DNA from: Manihot esculenta
Lineage: Eukaryota; Streptophyta; Magnoliopsida; Malpighiales; Euphorbiaceae
Assembly (NCBI RefSeq): GCF_001659605.2
Contig: NC_035172.2
Coordinates: 31,175,342 to 31,239,341, forward strand
Reading direction: 5' to 3'
Length of the DNA: 64,000 nt
Shown: positions 46,052-56,817 of the stretch, in pieces
Layout: every line of letters starts with the position of its first letter
Numbering within the stretch: position 1 is the first letter of the stretch
Notes under the pieces: model-generated
Database searches by the model: none
What the model was told of the DNA's origin: nothing
The model's input: only the letters and a program-made list of their open reading frames with translations
Made by a program: the position numbers and the translations under genes

Positions 46052-49000
46052 CCCCAGGCAGGGGAAAGCTAGATCCCACTTCTATGAGTGCAACAGCTTC
46101 AGGCAGTAAGAGGTGGAGTAGCACCACCAAAAAGCCAAAGAAGAATAAGTTCTGGAATCGCTTGAAATCAGGTCTGGGACTCGGTGGTGGCTCGAGCTCG
46201 GGTTCAGATGGTGCAGAGTGTTTGAGGTGTGGTAAGCTACACAAGGGAGTGTGTCGGTTTGGGACTACAGCCTGCTTCAGATGTGGGCAGGAGGGACACA
46301 TGGCACGGGAGTGTCCTAGGGCACCTTTTATGGCACCATCCCAATAGACAGCTTCTGGTAGTGTGGCTCATCCAGTAGCTCCAGTCGTGACTTAGGGCAG
46401 TGGCAGAGGCAGAGGGAGAGGGGCAGCCTATTCTTCAGCAGGTTCCCGAGGTGAAGGTCCATCAGCTCCAGCTCGGATCTTCACTATGACACAGCAGGAG
46501 GCGAACACATCCAACACCGTAGTGTCAGGTAATCTCATCATTGGTTGTTCCAATGTGTATGCTTTAATGGACCCTGGTGCATCTCATTCTTTTGTTGCTC
46601 CGAGAGCCGTTGAGAGGTTGGATTTGATAGTCTCTGGGTTAGAGTGTCCCCTCTGGGTCAGTGGACCCAAGTGTGATCCATCAGTGGCAGAGTCAGTCTG
46701 CCGGTATAGTCCAGTGTTTGTTGAGAGTAGATGCCTTCCAACCGACCTTTTGGTTCTAGACTTGACGGATTTTGATGTCATTCTAGGGATGGATTGGCTA
46801 TCTGCTCATGGTGCTACCTTGGACTGCAGAGACAAGGTAGTCAGGTTTAGAGATCAGGATGGGTCAGAGGTTGTCTTCAAAGGAGACAAGAGGGGTACGC
46901 CTAGAGGTCTGATATCAGCCCTACAGGCTCTTAGGTAACTCAGGAGAGGTTGTCAGGGGTTTCTAGCTCATGTGAGAGAGCTTGGTAGTCAGGTTAGGGA
47001 GCCCGCCTCAGTGCCCGTGGTCAGAGAGTTTCCAGATGTCTTTCCAGACGAGCTTCCAGAACTACCACCTGCTAGGGAGATAGAGTTTGAAATAGAATTG
47101 ATGCTTGGAACTAGACCAATCTCTATCCCTCCCTACAGGATGGCACCAGCAGAGTTGAAGGAGCTAAAGGATCAGTTGCAAGAGCTGGTAGAAAAGGGAT
47201 TCATTCGACCGAGTACCTCACCTTGGGGTGCTCCAGTGCTGTTTGTAAGGAAGAAGGATGGATCCTTGAGACTTTGTATCGACTACAGGCAGTTGAAAAA
47301 AGTCACTACCAAGAATAAGTATCTATTACCTAGGATCGACGATCTATTCGACCAGCTAGCAGGAGCAGGCTGTTTCTCCAAGATAGATCTGAGATCCGGG
47401 TACTACCAGCTAAGAATCAGAGAAGAAGATGTGCCGAAGACGGCGTTCAGGACCAGATATGGGCATTATGAGTTCCTAGTAATGCCGTTCGGGCTAACCA
47501 ATGCCCCTACAACATTCATGGATCTCATGAACAGAGTGTTTAGCCAGTATCTGGATCACTTTGTTATTGTCTTCATTGATGATATCTTAGTGTATTCCAG
47601 GAATGCAGAGGAGGATGCCCATCATCTGAGGTTAGTTTTACAGACCCTGAGGGAGCACGGCTTGTATGCCAAGTTCTCCAAGTGTGAATTTTGGTTGAGG
47701 AGCATCTCATTCTTGGGGCATGTTGTATCAGAAAAAGGGATTGAAGCGGACCCTAAGAAGATAGAAGCTGTAGCTAACTGGCCCAGACCCACTACGGTAA
47801 CAGAGATCAAAAGCTTTTTGGGTTTGGCAGGTTACTACAGGAGGTTCGTTTAGGACTTCTCTAAAGTTGCCGCTCCTATGACCAGATTAACCAAGAAGAA
47901 TCAGAGGTTTGTGTGGTCTGATCAGTGCGAGGAAAGCTTCGAAGAGCTGAAGAAAAGATTGACGTCAGCACCGGTGTTAGCTCTGCCTACCAGTAAAGAA
48001 GACTTCACAGTGTTTTGTGATGCGTCCCATGTGGGACTGGGTTGTGTGTTGATGCAAAATGAGAGGGTAATTGCTTATGCTTCTAGCCAACTGAAGAAGC
48101 ATGAGTTGAATTATCCTACACATGACCTAGAAATGGCGACTGTGATCTTTGCACTCAAGATTTGGAGGCATTACCTTTATGGGGTCAAATGTGAGATCTT
48201 CACAGATCATAAAAGCTTGCAGTACATATTGAGTCAGAGAGAGTTGAACCTGAGGCAGAGAATATGGGTAGAACTGCTCATTGACTATGATTGCAAGATT
48301 CAGTACCATCCGGGTAAGGCAAATGTTGTGGCAGATGCCCTAAGCCGGAAATCACTTGGCAGTCTATCCCATATTGCAGCAGAGAGGAGACCGGTGGTGA
48401 GGGAATTCTATAAGCTCATTAATGAAGGGCTGCAGTTGGAGTCGTCAAGTACAGGTGCTTTGATAGCTAAGATGAGAGTGACACCCGTGTTTCTGGAGCA
48501 GGTGGCTCAGAAATAGCATGAGGACCCAAAGTTAGTGAAAATTGCAAGGACTGTTCAGTCAGACAAGAATGAAGAGTTTAGATTTGACAGCAAAGGGATC
48601 CTTCGCTATGGGAATAGGTTATGTGTACCAGACGATGTGAGTGTAAAGGGAGACATTATGAGGGAAGCTCATAATGCCAGGTACAGTGTTCACCCTGGAG
48701 CCACCAAAATGTATCAAGATCTAAAGAAAGTTTATTCGTGGCCAGCTATGAAAAGAGAAGTGGCACAGTTCGTGTCCGCCTGCGAAGTATGTCAGAGGGT
48801 GAAGCTGGAACATCAGAAGTCGGCTGCAATGCTTAACCCACTGCCGATTCCAGAGTGAAAATGGGAGAATATAGCTATGGACTTTGTGGTGGGGTTACCG
48901 GTAACGTCCAACAGACTAGACTCCATATGGGTGATTGTGGACAAACTGACCAAATCTGCTCACTTCATCCCTGTCAGGAGTGGCTATTTTGTGGACAAAT

Positions 49001-49181
49001 TTGCGCAGGTGTTTGTTGATGAAGTGGTTAGGCTGCATGGGGCTCCCGTTTCAATAGTGTCAGATAGGGGACCCCAGTTCATCTTTAGGTTCTGGCAGAG
49101 TCTGCAGAATGCTATGGGTACCAGGCTGGATTTTAGCACTGCTTTCCATCCACAGACTGACGGACAGTCAAAGAGGACCAT
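46052..49181 (+). pseudogene. gag C-terminus and pol, copy 2, up to solo LTR E
   Basis: Same order as copy 1: zinc knuckle, protease, reverse transcriptase (FIDD at 47572-47583), RNase H, integrase zinc finger and the first two catalytic Asp regions. It is cut by LTR E within the integrase just after the GQSKRTI codons; the catalytic Glu of the SER triplet is Lys here. Stops lie at 46345, 46393, 46936, 47851, 48514 and 48856. It continues at 51352. The shared early stops with copy 1 show that the gag-proximal part is a duplication. Confidence 0.9.
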
Positions 49182-51351
49182 TGTAATACCCGGCTAGATT
49201 CAGGCATCGGAATTCCTACCGTCTGGTGGAATCTCGGATGTCGGAGCCTTCTAGAAGGGTAAAACAAGGTTTTCTAAAATGTTTTTACATGTTTTGAGGG
49301 ATTTGAGCAAGAGACAATTGAGTTTTGAAAAGAACAGACTAAGGAGGCATGTGCCAGGTTCGGCCGCCGAGAGTGAAGTTCGGCCGCCGAACATGGGATA
49401 GTTTAGGGGGCACGTTAGGCTTCCGAAAGTGGCTTTCTTTCGGCCGCCGAACCCCATGTTCGGCCGCCGAACGTGGTGAGGTTTTGGAAGCAGGTTTGGC
49501 CGCCGGAATGGTTGACCAGGCCACCTATAAAAGGCCCCTTGTCCAGAAAATGGGGGAGTTTTCTCTCCATTCTTGGGCTAAGGTGAGTTCATGCTCTCCT
49601 TTGGTTGTTTTTATGATGTTTCTTCAAATCTCTCAAGGTTTTCATGAGTTTTACCTTTTTTTTGAAGAGTTGTGAGCTTTGCTCATGGTTTTGGAGCTTG
49701 GAGACTTTTGGAGCTTGGATTCTCCAGATCTTTAAGTTTGGATCGCCTCTCCTCTCGTTCTTCAAGAGGTAAGTGTAGATCCTTAGCTTTTATGATGTTT
49801 TAAATGAGTTTTATGAAGGGAAAAGGGTTAGGAATGCATGAGTTGCATGGTTGTGCATGATAGGTTGTATGTACCCTTTATGCATATTTATGTGTATATG
49901 GTTGTTGGTAGGGGTTTAGACTAGTTTTTAAGCCCCTATATGCATGGTTAAGGGCATATGCATGTTTTGGAGAGGTTGGATGCATGTTTTGGGTGTTTGG
50001 AAGGTTTGGAAGGTTTGTGAGGCTTGTATGCATAAGAGGCTGAGTTCTGATGAACACAGGTTCGGCCGCCGAAGGCCGCCGAACTTGCCTGTGGATGCAT
50101 GGTTTGGCCGCCTAACCTTGCCCCCGAAAGTTGAGTTTCAGATCTGGAGCAGACTTTCGGCCGCCGAAGGTGCCGCCGAAAGTGCCTGACTTTCGGATCT
50201 GGAGGGGGGGTTCGGCCGCCGAAGGTGCCCTGTCCAGCCTTCCTTTGCCCTTTTTCCATGCATGTTTATGATGTTTTAGGGGGGTTTTGGGGGAATGTTT
50301 AGAGTTATGTTAGAGTGGTTTGGTACCTCATTTGAGTCCTCCATTGTAGGATTGGACCTGAGGAACCGAGGAGCCCACAGAGTTAGCTGGTCCAGAGTTA
50401 GCCCAGCAGTTGCTAAAGGTGAGTGGAACTGAACTGTATTTTTTTAAATAAATGAATGTTTTAGCATGTTCCATGCATCACAAATTCCATGTTTATAGTA
50501 GGGTGTATTGCATTAGTGTTCACGAAGATGACGCATTGCATTGGTTATTGTACATGTGGATGGACAACAGGACGACTCATTAGCCCTCTAGTTTTATTGC
50601 ATGTAACAGAAGTCCTGAGGAGCCCCTTGAGGGCCGGGCACAGAGCTATGTATGTAACAGAAGTCCTGAGGAGCTCCTTCGAGGGCCGGGCACAGAGTAG
50701 AGGGAGTTTTGAGTCAGTCCATCCTTTATGTGATTTACTGTGATGTGATGCATTCCATGATGGCATATGTTTTACAGTTTTTATAGTTCTGCTCACTGGG
50801 CTTTATAGCTCACCCCATTCCCTTAACCCCATGTTTTTAGGGCCAGAGAAGTCAGAGTCAGCAAGAGTATGAGCATGGCTATGGTTATGTTTATGTAATA
50901 GAAGTGTAGTGGACATGATGTAAAGTAAGGTTATGTAATGTAAAGCCATGTATTGTATATAGAGTTATAGTATTGTGCTTGGCCCTAGTGTATGGTTAAT
51001 CCCTTTGTACATGGATCTTTTATATGTTTTATGATGAGATGTGTTGAACCAGGCTTAACATGTGATATGTTAACCCAACTGGAGCATTTGATGAGGGCTC
51101 CAGTAAGGGGTTTTTATGTTTACAGCTACAGAGTGGTACCAGAGCAAGTATCGCTTACAGAGTGGTTACAGAGCATGCTCAGGTTAAGCTTGGTATATAG
51201 AGAAAAGTTTTCAGTTTTTATGTTTATGTTTGATCATGTATGGGATTCTACCAGATGTACAGAGTGCATAGCAGGCTTGCTACGGGTCCCGGCAACCTTA
51301 AGTCGATCTGGATCCTAGCGCCGGTAGCGGTCCGGTTTCTGGACTATTACA
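49182..51351 (+). mobile_element. Solo LTR E in integrase of element B
   Basis: 2,170 bases, TGTAATACCC to CTATTACA, flanked by perfect ACCAT duplications (49177-49181 and 51352-51356). There is no internal region. TATA box at 49526-49533. Near 51121-51180 it holds short duplications of ACAGAGTGGT that mimic a primer-site-like sequence within the LTR. Confidence 0.93.
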
Positions 51352-52089
51352 ACCATCCAGACAATAGAAGATATGCTCAGAATGTGTGTGCTAGATTTTG
51401 GCGGTTCTTGGAGGCAGCATCTACCCTTAGTGGAGTTTGCCTACAATAATAGCTATCATGCTAGCACAGGGATGGCTCCACATGAAGCTTTGTATGGGAG
51501 GAAGTGCAGGTCACCTGTCTGCTGGGAAGAAGTTGGAGAAAGGGCCTTGGCATGGCCTGAGCTAGTAGAGATCACCAGCAGAGTAGTGCCCATTATCAGA
51601 GAAAGGATCAGAACTGCTGTGAGCAGGCAAAAGAGTTATGCAGATGTCCGCAGGAAGCATATAGAGTTTCAGGAGGGAGATTTGGTGTTGCTCAAGGTGT
51701 CTCCTATGAAAGGGGTGATTCATTTTGGGAAGAAAGGTAAGCGAGCTCCACGGTACATCGGACCCTTTGAGATCTTGCAAAAGATTGGGAATGTATCGTA
51801 CAAGTTGGACTTACTTGCTTCAATGGAAAGAATCCATCTGGTTTTCCATGTTTCCATGTTACGGAAGTTTGTGTTAGATCTAGGCAAGGTTCTTAGTGAG
51901 CCTGATGTGGAGATCCTAGGAGATCTCACCTATGTTGAGCAGCCAGTGCGGATCTTAGACACGCAGATCAGAAAGCTGAGGAATAAGGAAATCACGATGG
52001 TGAAAGTCCTTTGGAATCACCACAACATAGAAGAATGTACCTGGGAGACACGGGAGTCTATGCTCCAGTAATACCCTCATCTCTTTTAA
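51352..52089 (+). pseudogene. Integrase C-terminus and chromodomain, copy 2 continued
   Basis: The integrase frame resumes after the target duplication with [10 protein letters not shown] and runs through the C-terminal integrase region (GPFEILQKIG) to the chromodomain-like end ([20 protein letters not shown]). A CAA to TAA change at 52069 removes the last few residues; the family stop is at 52087-52089. Confidence 0.88.
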
Positions 52090-52188
52090 GGTTAGTATCT
52101 ATGTGTTTCTATGTGTTTTTATGTGTGTTATGCCATGTTATGCTTGTTTGGTGAACATTTGGGGACGAATGTTCTTAAGGGGGGAGAA

Positions 52189-53570
52189 TGTAATACCCGG
52201 CTAGATCCCAGCATCGGAATTCCTGCTTTCCAGCGGAATCTCGGATGTCGAAACCCTCTAGAAGGGTAAAATCATGTTTTTATAAAATGTTTTTACGTAT
52301 TTTATGCTTTGAATGAAGAAAGAAATTGAGTTTTGAAAGAAAAGATCAAAGGCTGGAAAAGCTTGGTTCGGCCGCGGAACCCCATGTTCAGCCGCCGAAC
52401 GTTGGTGACTTGCGGGAGCTCTTTTGGCCTCCGAAGGTGGTCTGGCCAGCCACCTATAAAAGGCCCCTTGTCCGAAAATGGGCGAGTTTTCTCTCTCTAT
52501 TTTCGGGCAAAGGTGAGATTTCGCCCTCCTTTGGTTGATTTTGAGTTTTTCCTCAAATCCTTCAAGTTTTAACAAGTTTTAACTTGGTTTTGAAGATTTT
52601 TGAGCTAAAAACAAAGTTTTGAAGCTTGGAGATCCCGGAGCTCGATTTTCCCCATCTCTGAGTTTGGATCGCCTCCCCTCTCGATTTTCAAGAGGTAAGA
52701 GTAGATCCTACCCTTCTTTTATGTTTTTAGTAAGTTTTGAGGGGTTTGAAGGGTGTTGGATGCATGATTAGAGTAGTTGTAAATGTTAGGGTTTATGTGA
52801 GTTAAATGATGAAAGTGTGTTTAATGTATGTTAAATGTTGTTGTTGTTGGCGTATAGGTTAGTTTTAAGCCCCTAAATGCTTAAGAATGTGTTTATGCAT
52901 GAGTTGGTTTGAGTTGAGAGGTTTGGAATGGCTGGATGCATGTTTCTGGCTTGGGTTCTACCTTCTGGAGGACCCAGGTTCGGTTGCCGAAGCCATGTTC
53001 GGCCGCCGAACCTGCCTATGGAGGTGGTTTGGCCGCCTAAACTTGCCCCCGAAAGTTTGGACTTTCGGCTCTAGAAGGAAGTTTCGGCCGCCGAACCTGC
53101 CGCCGAAGGTTGGTGACTTTCGGCTCTGGACAGACTTTCGGCCGCCGAACCCTGCCCCCGAAAGTGCCTGACTTTCAGCTTTGGAGGGACTTTCGGCCGC
53201 CGAACCTGCCGCCGAAAGTGCCCTGTCCAACCTTCCTTTGCATGTTTTCTATGAATGTTTTATGATGTTTTAGGGGATTTTTGGGGATATGTTTAGAGTT
53301 ATATTAGAGTTTGTTTGGTCCCTCATTTGAGTCCATCTGTGTAGGTTCCGACCCGAGGAACCGAGGACCCCAGCAGTGAGATAGCTGCTTCAGAGTCTTT
53401 TCAGAGTCAGCCTGAGGTGAGTAGAATGGATAATTATGTTTCAAAGCAAATAAATTTCGAGCATGTTCATGCATCGCGAATACCATGATATATAATAGGT
53501 TGTTTGCATTAGAATTCACGAATATGTTGCATTGCATATTATGATGTTGATGTGGATTGGATGACCCATT
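52189..53570 (+). repeat. Element B 3' LTR, left part
   Basis: It begins TGTAATACCC after the polypurine tract AAGGGGGGAGAA. It keeps the palindrome cluster (about 52975-53215) that the 5' LTR has lost. TATA box at 52455-52462. It is interrupted by solo LTR F. Confidence 0.9.
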
Positions 53571-56042
53571 TGTAATACCCGACTAGATTCCGGCATCGGA
53601 ATCCCTACCTCTCGGCCGAATCTCTGTTGGAATCTGGAATTTTGATGATGCCAGAGTCTTCTAGAGGGGTAAAATGTGGTTTCTAAAATGTTTTTACTGA
53701 TTTCATGGTTTTAAATGAAAAAGAATTGAGTTTTGAAAAGAAAAGACCAAGGAGGCTTTTGCCAGGTTCGGCCGCCGAAAGTAAAGTTCGGCCGCCGAAC
53801 ATGGGAAGGTTTCGGGAGTGCTTTTGGCCTCCGAAAGCCTTGTTTGAACGAGCCAAGGTTCGGCCGCCGAACCTCAAGTTCGGCCGCCGAACATGCATGA
53901 GTTTAGGGGGCACGTTAGACTGCCGAAGGTGGTTCAGCAGGCCACCTATAAAGAGCCCTCAGATCGGAAATGGGCGAGTTTTCTCCCCATTCTCGAGCTC
54001 AGGTGAGTTTTGGTCCTCCTTTGGTCGTTTTCATGTTTTCTTTACCCATTCCCCAAGTTTTTCATGAGATCTACCCTTGTTTTGGAGTTTTGAAGCCAAA
54101 TAGAAGTTTGGAGCTTGGAGACCCAAGGGGTTTGTTTCCTCCCATCTCCAAGTTAGAGATCACACCAACCCTCGATCTTCAAGAGGTAAGTGTAGATCTA
54201 TGCTTTCCTTTATGTTTTAATGAAGTTTTAAGTAAGTTTAAAGATGTTTTGATGGTTGAGTATGGGTAGATATGCATGTTAGGGTTTATGTGGGTTTTGT
54301 GCCCAATGCGTGTTTATGTGATGTTATGTTGAAGGTTTGAGCTAGTTTATGCATGTGGGAGAGTGTATGCATGATTGGGAAAGAGCAAGTGAGATTATGG
54401 GTTGTTTTGATGGTTTTGGCCTATGTGGGTCATAAGCTATCTATGTATGCTTTTGATGTTGTTTTTGGAGTTTAATCAAGTTGTTAAGCTCCTTTGTGCA
54501 TGGTTAAGAGTTTATGCATGTTTTTAAGAAGTTGGGTGCTTGTTTTGGGGTGTTTGGAAGGTTTGGGAGGCTGGTATGCACGAGGGCTGAGTTCTGGAAG
54601 AACTCAGGTTCGGCCGTCGAAGGTAGTTTCGGCCGCCGAACCTGCCTATGGATGCATGGATTGGCCGCCAAACCTTGCCCCCGAAAGTTGTGTTTCGGAG
54701 CTGGAGCAGACTTTCGACCGCCGAAGGTGATATTCGGCCGCCGAAAGTGCTTGACTTTCGTCTCTGGAGAGAGGGTTCGGCCGCCGAACTTGTCGCCGAA
54801 CCTGCATGGCTTTCGGCTCTGGAAGGAATCTTCAGCCGCCGAAAGTGCCCTGTCCAGCCTTTTCTTGAGTGTTTTCTATGCATGTTTAAGTGATGTTTAA
54901 GGGGGGTTTTTGGGGAATTGTTTATAAGTTATTTAGAGTTGGTTGGCACCTCATTCGAGTCCACTTGTGTAGGATCGGACCCAAGGGACCGATGAGGCCA
55001 TCAGTGTTAGCAGTTGCAGAGTCAGTCCAGCGTCTGCCAGAGGTGAGTGGAACTAAACTTAATGCCTTAAATTAAGAAATTAAATGTTTTTAGAGCATGA
55101 TCCATGCATCATAAAATGCCATGATATGTATTAAGTTGTTTTGCATTAGAATCCACGAATTTGATGCATTGCATAAAATGTTGTTGATGTGGATGGATAT
55201 TGGATGATCCTTAGCCATCAATATGAGATGAGATAACATGATATGAGATGATATGGCATGAGATGGAAAGACCAGGTGTGGCCTAGTCGCCCCTGGCATT
55301 ATGTGTATGAAAGGAAAGACCAAGTGTGGCCTAATCGCCCCTGGCGTAGTCGGACATGTTATGATATGAGCTAGTTCAGGGAAGCCCAGGTGAGGCCTAA
55401 CCGCCCCTGGCGTAGTTGGACATATTTCTATATGTAGAGGGCTATTGGTGACAAGTTCATCCTTGATGTGATATGTTTGTGATGTGATGCATTCCATGAT
55501 AGCATACGTTAAAATGAACTGTTTTTCTTTTATGGTTTCTGCTCACTGGGCTGTATAGCTCACCCCTCTCCCCTAACCCCAGGTTTGCAGGGTCAGAGTT
55601 AGTTCAGGAAGACAACAGGATATGGCTATGGTTATGATGTGTAATAGAATAGTAGTGGACATGATGTAATGTAAGGTTATGTAATGATGTAAAAGAATTC
55701 TATTGTATATGATATTATGTAATGTGTTCAGAGTTATAGTATTGTGCTCGGCCCGAGTTGGATAATCCCTATGTACATGAGTTTTATATTATGTTGATAT
55801 ATGTGTTGAACCGAGTTTGACATAGGGTATGCTGACCCTAGGGGTTCTATGAGTTCAGTCATAGTGCATACACAGGTCAAGCTGGGTAAAGGTAAAGTTT
55901 TAAATGTTTTATGGAAACGTTTGATCATGTTTGGGATTATACCAACTGTACAAGATGCATAGTAGGCTTGCTACGGGTCCCGACGGCCTTATGCCGATCT
56001 GGATCCTAGCGCCGGTAGCGGTCCGATTTTCGGGTCGTTATA
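53571..56042 (+). mobile_element. Solo LTR F in 3' LTR of element B
   Basis: 2,472 bases, TGTAATACCC to GGTCGTTATA (terminal CA mutated to TA), flanked by perfect CCATT duplications (53566-53570 and 56043-56047). It is longer than the other LTRs. It contains repeated units with GTGTGGCCTARTCGCCCCTGG near 55270-55410 and palindromes near 53765-53900 and 54610-54845. Confidence 0.93.
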
Positions 56043-56047
56043 CCATT

Positions 56048-56812
56048 AGCCCTCGATATGATATGATGACGATGATACGGTACGGAAGTCCAGTGAGGCC
56101 CATTCTACGCCCCCGGCACATTGGAATGTTATGTTATGTTATGTTAAGAGAAAGACCAGTGAGACCCATTCTACGCCCATGGCACAGTTGGATATGTAGA
56201 GGGCTATTGGTGACAAGTCCATCCTTGATGTGATTTGTTTGTGATGTGATGCATTTCATGAAAGCATGTGTTTAATATATTGTTTTATTATTATGCTCAC
56301 TGGGCTCTAGTAGCTCACCCCTTTCCCTTAACCCCCAGGTTTGCAGGTTCGGGATAGACCAGGAAGTCAGCAAGAGTGAAAGTTTTATGTATGTAATAGT
56401 TTAGTGTGGACATGAAAGATAATGAAATGTAATGTGATGTAAAGTATTGTACATTAATGTTATGAGGTTTAGAATTGTGCTTAGCCCTAATGTAATGTTA
56501 AATCCCTTTTGTACATGATCTTATGTTAATGTTCTAATGATGATATGTCAAACCAAGCTTGATATATGTAATGTTGACCCAACTAGAGCATTTGATGAGG
56601 GCTCTAGTATAGGGTTTGTTTGTTAATGTTATGGTGCATGCACAGATCAAGCTTGGTGGATGAAAAAGTTTAAAATTTTTATGTAAATGTATGATCATGT
56701 ATGGGATTTATCAGGTATGACAGGTTGTATGTTAGGCTTGCTACGGGTCCCGGCGACCTTAAGTCGATCTGGATCCTAGCGCCGGTAGCGGTCCGGTTTC
56801 CGGGTCGTTACA
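56048..56812 (+). repeat. Element B 3' LTR, right part
   Basis: It ends GGTCGTTACA at 56812, followed by the AGATG target duplication and the resumed gag of element A. It is very close to 35605-36414, the matching part of B's 5' LTR. Confidence 0.9.
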
Positions 56813-56817
56813 AGATG

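Larger units (their letters stand above)
27716..56812 (+). mobile_element. Element B inserted in gag of element A
   Basis: B starts TATAATACCC (second base G to A) and ends GGTCGTTACA. It is flanked by perfect AGATG duplications (27711-27715 and 56813-56817). Its 5' LTR (27716-28802 plus 35583-36414) and 3' LTR (52189-53570 plus 56048-56812) share subfamily features such as AAAGGCTGGAAAAGC. In between are primer site, gag and pol. B has been hit by C (5' LTR), a D-type insertion (gag), E (integrase) and F (3' LTR), and contains a tandem gag-pol-LTR duplication. Confidence 0.92.

Noticed and set aside
51121..51180. Primer-site-like ACAGAGTGGTACCAGAGC inside LTR E
   Set aside because: It lies within the LTR, before the true LTR end at 51351, and is part of a short local duplication; it is not an element junction.
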